Shown here one piece after another: positions 16,733 through 25,402 of a stretch of DNA of 47,604 nt (positions are counted from its first letter, which is position 1; the number at the start of each line of letters is the position of its first letter). A program made the translations under genes and the position numbers. Under the pieces are notes generated by a model that ran no database searches, was not told the origin of the DNA, and saw nothing but the letters and a program-made list of their open reading frames with translations. Origin of the DNA: ZC4RG30 sp964456255 (GTDB lineage Bacteria; Pseudomonadota; Gammaproteobacteria; Steroidobacterales; Steroidobacteraceae); contig CAYWDZ010000003.1 of assembly GCA_964456255.1 (NCBI GenBank), positions 1 through 47,604 of the forward strand, written 5' to 3'.

Positions 16733-18093
16733 GGCCGCTGGCCAGGAGGCTGCAGGGGCAACGTGAGACTGAAGGTCGCTCCCTTGCCCAGGCCGTCGCT
16801 GGCGGCGGTGAGCGTTCCGCCGAGCTCCGCAGCGGCCAGTGACGCACTGTGCAGGCCAAACCCGTGCCCCGACTTGCGCGTGGTGAAACCATGCGTGAAC
16901 AGCCGCTCCATCACTTCCGGAGCGATGCCGACGCCATTGTCGATCACTTCGATGCACGCGCCTTCCGGCACGGCCCGGATCCGCAGGATGACCTGCTTGT
17001 CGCTGCGTCCGGACTCATCGCAGGCGTACTTGGCATTGCGGATCAGGTTCACCAGGATCTGCAGCACCTTGTGCCGGTCCGCGACGACCCGCGGTCGATC
17101 GCGGTAATCCCGTTCCAGCGCCACGTGATGGCGCGTCAGCGCCCCGGTGTTCATGCGCAGGCCGTCCTCGACCAGGTCGACCACGCCCACTTCCTCGAGA
17201 ACTCCGCATCTGCGCGCATAGGTCTGCTGCATCGTGACGGCTTCGCGGATGTGATCGATGTTCGATCGCAGATTGTCCAGCTCGACCAGCAGCTGGTCAC
17301 GCTCGCTGGCCAGCTGTGTCGCCAGCGCGCGCAGGTATTTGGGAAGCTTCCTGCCACGCTCATCCTCGCTCATGAAGCGTGGCAGATCGGCGCTGTTGTT
17401 CTCGACCAGCGTGGCGACTTCGGCCAGTCGAGGCCCCTTGCCGGCCTTGATGCGCTCCGCAACGAGACTGGCCGAGACGTTGACGCTGTTCAGGACGTTT
17501 CCCACATTGTGCAGCACGTTGGTCGCCACCTCGGCCATGCCGGCGTGGCGCGATGCATCCACCAGCTGCTTCTGCACCCGCTCGACCTCTGCTTCCATCC
17601 GCTTGTGCTCGGTGATGTCGCGCAGGAACCCGACAGTGCAGACCGGAACGCCTTCGCGCGTGCGGATCATGGCCACCGTGACGTGGGTCCACAGGATCGA
17701 CCCATCGGCCCGGATGTAGCGCTTCTCCATGGAATAGGAGTCCTGACGCCCCTCCCACAGCTCGATAAGCAGCTGGTCATTGGTGGGCATATCCACCGCG
17801 TGGGTGAGCTCCCGGATGGACTTGTTCTTGTGCTCGCCCGGTTTCAGCCCCAGCATCCGCTCGAAGGCCGAGTTGCACCAGATGAACTGTCCCTCGCGGT
17901 TGGCGTAGGCCACTCCGGTGGGAAGCTGCACGAAAGTCGCATGGTGCAGGGCTTCGATGCCTGGCTTGTCAGCGCGGGCGCGCTCGGATTTCTGAGGCAA
18001 CGCCAGCATGCGCAGCGTCTGCTCCGCATCGAGCACGCCGGTACGCTCCGCCTTGGCATCGGCAGCCGCATTCTTTATGTCGCGAACTGTCAT
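16729..18093 (-). CDS. PAS-domain sensor histidine kinase, soluble
   Basis: 454 residues with no membrane segment. A PAS domain (about 52-160: VAYANREGQFIWCNSAFERMLG, then PAC DITEHKRMEAE) leads by a coiled coil into an H-box with His195 in ATNVLHNVGNVLNS, a variant in which VGN replaces the usual E-LR-P. The HATPase_c domain has an N-box (NLIRNAKYA, Asn353), DNGVGI (385-390), FTHGFTTR and GHGFGLH. It phosphorylates the co-transcribed REC-GGDEF-EAL protein, to which it is coupled by an ATGA overlap. The ligand sensed by the PAS domain is not evident. Confidence 0.94.
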   Translation of the reverse strand: MTVRDIKNAAADAKAERTGVLDAEQTLRMLALPQKSERARADKPGIEALHHATFVQLPTGVAYANREGQFIWCNSAFERMLGLKPGEHKNKSIRELTHAVDMPTNDQLLIELWEGRQDSYSMEKRYIRADGSILWTHVTVAMIRTREGVPVCTVGFLRDITEHKRMEAEVERVQKQLVDASRHAGMAEVATNVLHNVGNVLNSVNVSASLVAERIKAGKGPRLAEVATLVENNSADLPRFMSEDERGRKLPKYLRALATQLASERDQLLVELDNLRSNIDHIREAVTMQQTYARRCGVLEEVGVVDLVEDGLRMNTGALTRHHVALERDYRDRPRVVADRHKVLQILVNLIRNAKYACDESGRSDKQVILRIRAVPEGACIEVIDNGVGIAPEVMERLFTHGFTTRKSGHGFGLHSASLAAAELGGTLTAASDGLGKGATFSLTLPLQPPGQRP

Positions 18094-18238
18094 GGTTCGC
18101 TATGTGTATCGGCAAGGGAGGCAGGCAGAGCGTGACGCAGGTCGCAATGTGCCTGCCGCGCCAATTCCCGCAATAAGGTATGTGGACTACGTCAAGTCCG
18201 CGGCCGGGCCCAGCCCCGGAATGAGCCCTCCGGAACGA

Positions 18239-18263
18239 GGCAGCGCCTGTGGGAGGCGCTGCC
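18239..18263 (-). terminator. Hairpin downstream of PQQ dehydrogenase
   Basis: GGCAGCGCC and GGCGCTGCC form a perfect 9-bp stem around a 7-base loop, 15 bp past the dehydrogenase stop on the minus strand, with only TCGTT after it. It probably ends that transcript before the kinase operon. Confidence 0.55.
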
Positions 18264-18277
18264 CGACGAATTGGCCT

Positions 18278-20443
18278 TCAGCGCTGCTGCGGTGGCGGAC
18301 CAGGCGGCGGGCCACCACCCAGCGGCCCCACCCAGTCATCCTGGCCGCGCTTGATCACATACGAATGCACGGCATCCACCTGCTCGGCGGTCAGCACGCC
18401 AGTGAACGGCACCATGCCCTTGTCCTTGAACTTGCCGCCCAGCACGATCTCGTTGAAATCGGTGTGGGCCTGCGCCGGAATGAAGCGCAGGTCCTTCGCG
18501 CCAGAACCGATGGCGTTCTGGCCATGGCAGGTCGCGCAGAACTGCGCGAACACCGCTTCACCCTGCGCGACCTTGTCGGCTGGCTGCGGCTGCCGCGGCG
18601 GCGCCGACAGCGCACTGGTGGGCACCGATGGTGGCAACTCGACCTTTCCGCCCAGCTTGAACACCACCAGCTTGGCCGGCCCGGTGGAAAACGGCTTGGG
18701 CGGGTTGTTCAGGCCATGCACGATGGCCTGGTTCCAGCCTGCGTTCACCGCGATGTACTGCGTGCCATTCACGCTGTAGCTGATGGGACCGGCCACCGGT
18801 ACTGAAGATGTGGGGTGCTCCCACAACTTCTCGCCGGTGTCGGCGCGGTAGATGGCCAGCGTGCTGTTCATCGTGCCATACACCAGCAGATTGCCGGCAG
18901 TGACCAGGTTGCCGCCCTGGAATTCATAAGGGTTGTCGATGCGGAAGCGCGCCTGCTGCGCCACCGGATCCCAGGCCAGCGTGTAGCCCTGATCGCTGGT
19001 GTTCATCAGCTTGGTGTATTCGGCACGCAGCTCCGGAAAATTGCCGCGGCCCGAGCCAATCGTGGTTCGTCCCAGACGGAACTGGAACTGGCCGTCCGGC
19101 AGGCGTGACACCATCATCACCGAATCCTGGATGGGGATGTAGACGAGCCCGGTGAGCGGGCTGTAGGACATCGGGTTCCAGTTGTGCGCGTTGGCCGGCC
19201 TGACCAGCGCGGGCTTCACCTCGACCATGGACTCCGGATTGATCGCCGGACGGCCGGTCTTCAGGTCCACATGCGAGGCCCAGGTGTTCTCCACGAAGGG
19301 CTCGGCCGAGATCAGCTCGCCCGTGGCCCGATCGATCACATAGAAGAAGCCGTTCTTGGGCGCATGCATGATGACCTTGCGCTGCTGACCTTTGATGGTC
19401 AGGTCCGCCAAGATCAGCGGCGACGCGCTGTCGTAGTCCCACTGCTCGCCCGGCACCTCCTGGTAGTGCCACGCGTATTCGCCGGTCCTCGCGTTGACCG
19501 CGACGATGCCACCGAGGAACAGGTTGTCACCACCGCCCGGCGTGCGGAACGCCTGCGGATGCGGCGAGCCATTGCCGGTGCCGAAATAGATCAGGTCAAG
19601 ATCCGGGTCGTAGACGATGGCGTCCCAGCTGTTGCCGCCGCCACCGGTCTTCCACCACTCGCCATTCCAGGTCGCCGTGGCCAGCGTCTTCATGATGGAA
19701 TCGGAAGCCACACCATCGGGCTTCGAGGGGTCGCCCGGCACGATGTAGAACTTCCACACCTGCTTGCCGGTTTCGGAATCGTAGGCGCTGACGTAGCCAC
19801 GCGCACCGATGTCACCACCGCCATTGCCGATGACCACCAGGCCATTTTTCGTGACGCGCGGCGCGCCGGTAATGGAAAGCGGCTGGTCGGGGTCAGCTGT
19901 ATTGGTTTCCCACAGCTTTGCGCCGGTCTTCGCATCCAGCGCGATCATGTGTGCGTTCAGCGCACCGATGAACAGCTTGCCGTTCCACGCCGCGAGCCCG
20001 CGGCTGTAGGTGCCGCAGCAGGCCACCGCGGCCTGCTCCGGCGGGATCTTCGGATCGTAAGTCCACAGCACCTTGCCATTGGTGGCGTCATAGGCCGTGG
20101 TCACGTCCATGTTGGAGATGTTGTACAGCACGCCGTCGATCACCAGCGGCGTGGCCACCACTCCTTTATATGTGCCCAGGTCGGCATACCAGGCGAGGCC
20201 CAGGTTCTTCACGTTCTTGTCGTTGATCTGGGTCAGCGGACTGAAGCGTTGTTCGCTCCAGGTGCGGCCGTGGGACATCCACTGGCCCGAGTCGGAGCTG
20301 GTGTCCACGGCGGCACTTCGCATCCGCTGCTCGGTCACTGCCGCAGCCGGCCCCTGTGGCGCACCTTTCGTGGCCATGATGGTGCAGGCCGCTACGGCAA
20401 GCACGGCGACAAGACCGCTGGTTACGAGAACAGCACGACGCAT
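18278..20443 (-). CDS. PQQ-dependent alcohol dehydrogenase with C-terminal cytochrome c domain
   Basis: 721 residues. A lipoprotein-like signal (LAVAAC, Cys20) is followed by an eight-bladed quinoprotein propeller with W-motif repeats, the vicinal disulfide VACCGTYSRG that contacts PQQ, and the active-site region GNGSPHPQAFRTPGG. The C-terminal cytochrome c domain has CATCH at 636-640 and axial Met677 in KGMVPF, ending in GGGPPPGPPPQQR. This is the type II quinohaemoprotein layout: a primary or secondary alcohol is oxidised in the periplasm and electrons pass through the haem to the respiratory chain. No PQQ biosynthesis or separate cytochrome gene adjoins it. Four Gs precede the ATG. Confidence 0.95.
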   Translation of the reverse strand: MRRAVLVTSGLVAVLAVAACTIMATKGAPQGPAAAVTEQRMRSAAVDTSSDSGQWMSHGRTWSEQRFSPLTQINDKNVKNLGLAWYADLGTYKGVVATPLVIDGVLYNISNMDVTTAYDATNGKVLWTYDPKIPPEQAAVACCGTYSRGLAAWNGKLFIGALNAHMIALDAKTGAKLWETNTADPDQPLSITGAPRVTKNGLVVIGNGGGDIGARGYVSAYDSETGKQVWKFYIVPGDPSKPDGVASDSIMKTLATATWNGEWWKTGGGGNSWDAIVYDPDLDLIYFGTGNGSPHPQAFRTPGGGDNLFLGGIVAVNARTGEYAWHYQEVPGEQWDYDSASPLILADLTIKGQQRKVIMHAPKNGFFYVIDRATGELISAEPFVENTWASHVDLKTGRPAINPESMVEVKPALVRPANAHNWNPMSYSPLTGLVYIPIQDSVMMVSRLPDGQFQFRLGRTTIGSGRGNFPELRAEYTKLMNTSDQGYTLAWDPVAQQARFRIDNPYEFQGGNLVTAGNLLVYGTMNSTLAIYRADTGEKLWEHPTSSVPVAGPISYSVNGTQYIAVNAGWNQAIVHGLNNPPKPFSTGPAKLVVFKLGGKVELPPSVPTSALSAPPRQPQPADKVAQGEAVFAQFCATCHGQNAIGSGAKDLRFIPAQAHTDFNEIVLGGKFKDKGMVPFTGVLTAEQVDAVHSYVIKRGQDDWVGPLGGGPPPGPPPQQR

Positions 20444-20519
20444 GGCAACCCCCCGAAAACCCGACTCGATTGTGGCCGCAGAGAATACCGCGTTGGCGGG
20501 CCGCGGCCTAATGCCGCAA

Positions 20520-21314
20520 CTATTTCGGCGTCACGTTGATGAAGGGCATCGTGCCACCAAGCTGGTACTGCGGCAGCTTGCCGTCCCACTTCTGCACGGC
20601 TTCCCACTCGACCAGGCGTGCATTCTGTTCCAGCGCCTTGGCGCGGATACGCATGGATTCGGCCTCGGCTTCCGCCGAGATGACCTTCTGCCGGGCCTGC
20701 TGTTCGATCTGGGCCGTGCGGTTCTGCTCCTCGATGGCGCGCTGCTGCGCGATCACCTTGGATTCCACCGAATTCTCGAACTCCTTGGTGTAGTCGATAT
20801 TCGTGATCTGCAGGCCGCTGACCAGAACGTGCTTGTCGGCGAGCTTCTCCCGTACGCCCGTCTCGATGGCGCGTGCGGCCTGATCACGCGTGGCAATCAG
20901 TGCCACCGCCTCGTGCTGGCCGAGCTCGCGCTTGAGCTCCTCGAATACCACCTGGCCGATGAGCTTCTGCGACCAGTCGGCGCCCACGGTCCGGTACATC
21001 TCGACCGCGTAGCTGGGTTCGAGCGAATACGTCAGCACGAAGCTCACATCGGCCTGCTGCACGTCCTTGGTGTAGGACTGCGTGACCTCGGCCCAGCGCA
21101 GCGTGCGGATATCCAGCTGCTTGATCTGCTGGAACATCGGGATCTTGAAGTGCAAACCCTCTTCCAGTGGTGCCGGGGAAACCTTGCCCAGCGTGATGCG
21201 CACGCCGCGGTGACCAGGGTCCACGACCGTGGCCGAACTGAATACAAAGATCAGCACCAGCACGCCGATGACAACCATCGGAATCAGGCGTTGGGGGTTC
21301 TGGGGAATATCCAT
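20520..21314 (-). CDS. SPFH/prohibitin-family membrane protein
   Basis: 264 residues. One N-terminal membrane helix (about 11-30, LIPMVVIGVLVLIFVFSSAT) leads to an SPFH domain starting VVDPGHRGVRITLGKVSP and then a long coiled coil (about 190-245) rich in Ala/Glu (EEQNRTAQIEQQARQKVISA). The order matches prohibitins and HflK/C relatives, which form ring scaffolds in the inner membrane and tune proteases such as FtsH. No second SPFH gene or NfeD partner lies nearby. The ribosome site GGGAG is well placed. Confidence 0.92.
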   Translation of the reverse strand: MDIPQNPQRLIPMVVIGVLVLIFVFSSATVVDPGHRGVRITLGKVSPAPLEEGLHFKIPMFQQIKQLDIRTLRWAEVTQSYTKDVQQADVSFVLTYSLEPSYAVEMYRTVGADWSQKLIGQVVFEELKRELGQHEAVALIATRDQAARAIETGVREKLADKHVLVSGLQITNIDYTKEFENSVESKVIAQQRAIEEQNRTAQIEQQARQKVISAEAEAESMRIRAKALEQNARLVEWEAVQKWDGKLPQYQLGGTMPFINVTPK

Positions 21315-21438
21315 TCCGGTAGTCTCCCTGACTGCAGATGGCGGCGATTATACGGGTGCTGGTCAACCCATGCGCGCCTGCTGCGCGCGACATGCAGGGC
21401 ACCACGTTCCGCCCGCAGCGGGATACGCGATTCGATGC

Positions 21439-22380
21439 TCATGGTGAGGCTGATTCCATGCCCACCGAGATTTCCAGCGGACGATGATCCGACCCCACTT
21501 CCGGACCAACTGCCCGGGTCGTGATCACCAGCGGCGCGGTGGCGAGCACATGATCAATCGGGATGGCCAGGATCGAGCGCGCCTGCCAGGTTGGACGCCA
21601 GGGCGCGGCGAGCGATCGATAGCCCAGGGTCCCGGCCGTCGCGCGGCGCAGCCCCGTCGACCAGGGCGTGGCATTGAAGTCCCCGACTACCAGTACTGGA
21701 TCACTGATCTGCCGCACATGCTCGGCCAGATCCGCGAGCTGTCCATTGCGCAGCCGCGCCCACCGGCGGCCCATGGGCGGCAACGTGTGGGTGCCGATGA
21801 GCACCAGCTCGCGGCCCTGATGCGACAGACGCATTTCGATCGAAGGCAGCCCCGCCTGCCCCAGGCTGATGATCCCGGCCTGTTGCCAGGGCAGGCGACT
21901 GAACAGCGCCACGCCGAAGTTGTCGTCCCGGGCTTGCACCACCTGGTGCGGATACTTGACCTGCAACGCTGCCAGCGCTGCGATCCACGGCTCATCCACT
22001 TCCATCAGGAATAGCACATCCGCATCGGTGCCGAGCAGGTAGTCGAGCACCGCCTGTTTGTCCGTGTTGGATTGATGCACATTCAGGCTGACCACCCGCA
22101 GCGAGAAATCATGCGCGACCGATGCCCGATCGACCTCCGGGTGCCAGGCCAGCTGCCCGATCAGCAGCACATTCAGCAACAGCGTCGGCAGGGACAGCGC
22201 CAGGATGCGACGCTGTCGCAGCCAGATGGCCCACGCTGCGATCAGGATGGAGGCGATGAGGTACTGCCAGCGAAAATTGGCGAACAGGTCCAGAAACCAC
22301 CACCATCCGCCCGCCAGACCCAGCCACGCCGGCAACAGCGCCAGCAAGGCCAGGGTCCGCATGAAACCTGGCCACTTCAC
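21439..22380 (-). CDS. Membrane-anchored endonuclease/exonuclease/phosphatase-family protein
   Basis: 313 residues from a GTG start at 22380 overlapping the SRAP stop (GTGA); a Met eight residues in is an alternative. Two or three N-terminal membrane helices (about 8-65) precede an EEP domain with VVSLNVHQSN, FLMEVDE (metal Glu), IGTHTLPP, VVGDFNATPWS (metal Asp and Asn) and GSDHRPLEIS near the end (catalytic His). The same layout occurs in YafD-type proteins. The catalytic domain probably faces the periplasm; nucleic acid or phospholipid headgroups are both possible substrates. Coupling to an SRAP protein is noteworthy. Confidence 0.9.
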   Translation of the reverse strand: MKWPGFMRTLALLALLPAWLGLAGGWWWFLDLFANFRWQYLIASILIAAWAIWLRQRRILALSLPTLLLNVLLIGQLAWHPEVDRASVAHDFSLRVVSLNVHQSNTDKQAVLDYLLGTDADVLFLMEVDEPWIAALAALQVKYPHQVVQARDDNFGVALFSRLPWQQAGIISLGQAGLPSIEMRLSHQGRELVLIGTHTLPPMGRRWARLRNGQLADLAEHVRQISDPVLVVGDFNATPWSTGLRRATAGTLGYRSLAAPWRPTWQARSILAIPIDHVLATAPLVITTRAVGPEVGSDHRPLEISVGMESASP

Positions 22381-23309
22381 GCCGCCAGTACTTCGTGCTC
22401 GTAGTACGGCGTCTGCCGGTCACTCAAGATCGCCTGCAGCTCTTCATCGCTGCGCCCCTGCGGGTTCAGCCACGCATCCACATTCTCAGGCTTGATGTTG
22501 ATGATCATCCGGTCGTGACCGGTTGCCGCCACTTCCGCGGGCGGATCATCGGTGATGGCGGCGAAAGACAGCAGCTGCCGGCCATCGGCCGGGTCCTGCC
22601 ACACTGCATACAGGCAGGCGATCAGCATGGTCTGCAATGGCCGCGGCTGGAAGTGCAGCACGGCGTTGCGGCCACCCACGACCACGTTCTCGTAGAAGGA
22701 CTCCACCAGCATCAGGGCATGGCTGGAACCGAAAGCGCTGCGCCAGTACTTCTGCAGATTGTCACGCCGCGCGTTGTAGAGGCCCGGCAACTGGTTGTCG
22801 ACGGCGGCCGGCTTGCCCGCCAGACGACAGTGGTAGCGCGCCAGGCGGATCACCTTCTTGCCGCCGTCGCTGATGATGATGGGGACGTAATTCATCGGAA
22901 AGATGCGCCCGTCGGACGCGCGCCGGCCCGGATCATTGAGCGCGCCGAGCCTCTTCAGCAAGGCATCGATCTTGTTGCTGGCGATGCGCCTGCTCTCGCT
23001 GGCGGCCTTTGTGGCCTTCACCGCAAGCTTGCGCTCGGCGTCTGCCAGGCGCTTCTTCTGCGCGAACAGCTCCTGCTCCCAGCTCGCCGCCTGCGCGGCG
23101 CGGCGCTGCTGAATGAACTCGTGGATCCTGCGCTGCTTCTCGTTGGCGGGCTGGTCGAACCAGCGCTCGACCGCGCGCGGCACGGTGCGCCGTTCATCCC
23201 GCTCAGGGCCCCACCAGAAGATCTCCATGAACTGGTCAAGGTCCATCTCCGCGCCGGTGGCGCGGATGTACTGCGCGTACTCCTCCTTGATCATGGCCGA
23301 ATAGCACAT
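22377..23309 (-). CDS. SRAP/HMCES-type (SOS response-associated peptidase) protein, long variant
   Basis: The start is set at ATG 23309 so that the essential Cys is residue 2 (MCYSA) after Met removal; the in-frame ATGs further upstream would bury it. 310 residues. SRAP elements: Cys2, Asn179 in LYNARRDNL, Glu204 in LVESFYE and His265 in TGHDRMIINI. SRAP proteins form a thiazolidine crosslink to abasic sites in single-stranded DNA and so shield them. Between the N-terminus and PMNYVPI (residue 138) lies an extra charged helical segment (about 20-130), about 100 residues absent from E. coli YedK. It is coupled to the downstream EEP gene by a 4-bp overlap. Confidence 0.9.
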   Translation of the reverse strand: MCYSAMIKEEYAQYIRATGAEMDLDQFMEIFWWGPERDERRTVPRAVERWFDQPANEKQRRIHEFIQQRRAAQAASWEQELFAQKKRLADAERKLAVKATKAASESRRIASNKIDALLKRLGALNDPGRRASDGRIFPMNYVPIIISDGGKKVIRLARYHCRLAGKPAAVDNQLPGLYNARRDNLQKYWRSAFGSSHALMLVESFYENVVVGGRNAVLHFQPRPLQTMLIACLYAVWQDPADGRQLLSFAAITDDPPAEVAATGHDRMIINIKPENVDAWLNPQGRSDEELQAILSDRQTPYYEHEVLAA

Positions 23310-23389
23310 GGACGAATAGTCACACATCCGGACCGACGGGCGCATCTATACTGCTGCCTGCTGTCCCATCGCTACACGGTGAGGTCGCC

Positions 23390-23896
23390 ATGAAACGAAC
23401 ACGGAATGTTCTGCTGGTCCTGTGCGCCGCTTCGGCATGGTCCGCGGGCGCATTCGCGCAACACCCCACGGGCCCTGTGGACGCCAAGATGGCGGTGCTT
23501 GCCCACAACCTGAAGACGCTCGAAGCCAGCGGCAAGGTCAACACTGCGTTGTGGACCCTGCGCAATGACTCCTGCACGTTGCAACTGGTGCTCCCCTGGG
23601 GGATGGCTCCGCGCGACAGGAACATCAGGCTGCAGCCGGTGGATCTGTTGCGCTCCCCCGCGGCCGCCCCGCTGCCTGAAGTGAAAGTGTGGTTGCTGAC
23701 CGCCAATGGCGCGCAGATCTCCGCGACATCCGTGGTGCGACCCGACCCCGCGAAGTTCAACCTGCGCACCATCGCGGCGGAATACAGCTATTCCTTTCCG
23801 CGCTGGGTGAATGGGCAGGCCGTTGCCGCGGCGATCCAGATCGGCGACGACTATTACATCGAGAAACTGCAGAAGCTGGCCGATCAGCCGCTGTAG
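23390..23896 (+). CDS. Exported protein, unknown function
   Basis: 168 residues with a clear signal peptide (residues 5-24, AASAWSAGAFA/Q). The mature protein has two Trp-rich patches, a single Cys (NDSCTLQLVLPW) and ends IGDDYYIEKLQKLADQPL. No domain was recognised. It is divergent from the SRAP gene by 80 bp and converges on the DUF4159 gene. Probably periplasmic. Confidence 0.78.
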   Translation: MKRTRNVLLVLCAASAWSAGAFAQHPTGPVDAKMAVLAHNLKTLEASGKVNTALWTLRNDSCTLQLVLPWGMAPRDRNIRLQPVDLLRSPAAAPLPEVKVWLLTANGAQISATSVVRPDPAKFNLRTIAAEYSYSFPRWVNGQAVAAAIQIGDDYYIEKLQKLADQPL

Positions 23897-23912
23897 TCCG
23901 CGCGCGCGTGCC

Positions 23913-24791
23913 TCAGTGCGTCATCGCATAGATCGCGATGTTCGAACCCAGGCGTAGTGCCCGGTTGGCCTCGTCACTGGGATAGCGCGGATCGTCGGCA
24001 AATTGCCAGCCGTCGCCCGTGTCGTTGTTGTGCGCGATCAAAACCAGGAGCCGGCCGTGATCCGGGTCGTCGTTTTCGAACACGCCCCGCCAGTGCACCG
24101 GATCGCCCATCGAGAAGCCGCCGCGTGCCTCGCGGATGTGGGGAATCTTTACCTTGGTCATGCCCTTCATTTCGAATGCAATGTGAAACACGGCCTCTTC
24201 GTCGGTGAGATCGTGGATCTCATATTCAGGAAACGCCCGCTTCATGCTCTCTTCGAAGTAGTACCACCTGTCCTCCTCGTAGAAACTGTCGCAGAACAGG
24301 AAGCCACCGCGCAGCAGGTACTCGCGCAGATTCCCGGCTTCCTGATCCGTCAGCTGCCAGGACTGCGCCAGGCCTGCCACAAGAAACGGGTAGTACGCCA
24401 TGTCATCCGGATCATCGACAGCCACCGGCTGCTCGACCGAGCGCACGTTGATGCGCGTGTTGCGCCTGATCATCTTGATCAGCGCCCGATCGCCGCGCGG
24501 ATAGTCATCCGTCCAGCCCGTGCCGCCCTGGTGCCAGTCGTAACCGCCACCGAAGAAGCCACGCCCTCCCCCCGCGCTGGGATACATCAGGCGGCCCACG
24601 ACGAGCTCACCAGGCACCTGCCAGTCGTCCGGAACCTGCGCCTCAGCCTCGCCTCCCTCGAAGCTCTCGTATTCGCGGAACGGCTTCGGGTCCTTGAACA
24701 CCGGCGCGGAGGAATTGGAGGATGCGCCCAGCACGGCCAGTGCAAAGCTGGCCAGCATGCCCGCCGAAATCCATTTGAAGGGTCCGCGCAT
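23913..24791 (-). CDS. DUF4159-domain exported protein
   Basis: 292 residues from ATG 24791, where a signal-like helix begins (WISAGMLASFALAVLGAS); the longer frame upstream runs into the MAPEG gene. The DUF4159 domain spans most of the protein: LVVGRLMYPSAGG, DYPRGDRALIKMIRRNT, LREYLLRGGFLFCDSFY, and a C-terminal LIAHNNDTGDGWQF with RLGSNIAIYAMTH. In other bacteria DUF4159 is often found near MoxR/vWA/DUF58 gene sets, but none is here. The fold resembles glutamine-amidotransferase-like domains; activity is unproven. It follows the MAPEG gene by 8 bp, so they are probably co-transcribed. Confidence 0.88.
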   Translation of the reverse strand: MRGPFKWISAGMLASFALAVLGASSNSSAPVFKDPKPFREYESFEGGEAEAQVPDDWQVPGELVVGRLMYPSAGGGRGFFGGGYDWHQGGTGWTDDYPRGDRALIKMIRRNTRINVRSVEQPVAVDDPDDMAYYPFLVAGLAQSWQLTDQEAGNLREYLLRGGFLFCDSFYEEDRWYYFEESMKRAFPEYEIHDLTDEEAVFHIAFEMKGMTKVKIPHIREARGGFSMGDPVHWRGVFENDDPDHGRLLVLIAHNNDTGDGWQFADDPRYPSDEANRALRLGSNIAIYAMTH

Positions 24792-24799
24792 GGCGCTAC

Positions 24800-25183
24800 T
24801 TATAGCATTGATCGAACCGCACCAATCGCTGCCCCGACCATCAATGCGGTGTTGGCAAGCTCCCCGACCCCGAAAACCAGCGAACGCTTGTCGGGCGAGC
24901 GCACATACACGGCACAGTAGAGGGCTCGCGCCACGATGAACAGGACACCCAGCGCCACCGCGGTCCCTTCGCCGATGTAATGACTGTAGAGCCACAGCGA
25001 AGGGATGAAGATGATCAATCGCTCCAGCGTGTTCTGCTGGACGCGAAAATATCGTTCGAATACCGGATCACCGGTGATGGCGGGCGCCTTCACGCCGCTG
25101 CGGGCCCGCGCCCCGGCGACCAGCAACGAGAACACGCCGTACTCGATCAGCGCCGCGATGGTTACCAATGCCGTGAGTTCCAT
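24800..25183 (-). CDS. MAPEG-family membrane protein
   Basis: 127 residues with four membrane helices. The MAPEG signature is present: FERYFRVQQNTLERLIIFIP, including the conserved Glu-Arg and QQNTLE segment. Family members are membrane glutathione transferases or peroxidases that detoxify lipophilic compounds. It is the first gene of a likely two-gene unit with DUF4159 and is divergent, 219 bp away, from the membrane protein and regulator pair. Confidence 0.9.
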   Translation of the reverse strand: MELTALVTIAALIEYGVFSLLVAGARARSGVKAPAITGDPVFERYFRVQQNTLERLIIFIPSLWLYSHYIGEGTAVALGVLFIVARALYCAVYVRSPDKRSLVFGVGELANTALMVGAAIGAVRSML

Positions 25184-25330
25184 GCTGGATCCTTGGATGG
25201 GGGCAGGGAGCGAAATCCAGTTGCAGATAGTCGTGGATCACACGGCTGACGGCAATGGGAAGCCCCAGTCGCGGTGCACCGCGCGCACCAGGTGCAGGCC
25301 GAAGGCCGCCCTGCCTCCCTGTCACGGAGT

Positions 25331-25378
25331 ACTCTGCTTGACAGAGTCCAAGCGGTCCTATACTCTGTATGGCAGAGT
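25331..25378. promoter_or_regulatory. Twin operator: two ACTCTG-N5-CAGAGT palindromes over a promoter
   Basis: Two identical palindromes, 25331-25347 (spacer CTTGA) and 25362-25378 (spacer TATGG), are centred 31 bp apart, about three DNA turns. The first contains TTGACA (25338-25343), the second overlaps TATACT (25359-25364), so binding would cover both promoter elements of the gene at 25403. A short 15-bp spacer between those hexamers makes the promoter itself suboptimal. The winged-helix protein at 25969 is the obvious candidate ligand, giving autoregulation. Confidence 0.65.
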
Positions 25379-25402
25379 TATCTGCAATCAGGGAATTCGA
25401 CC

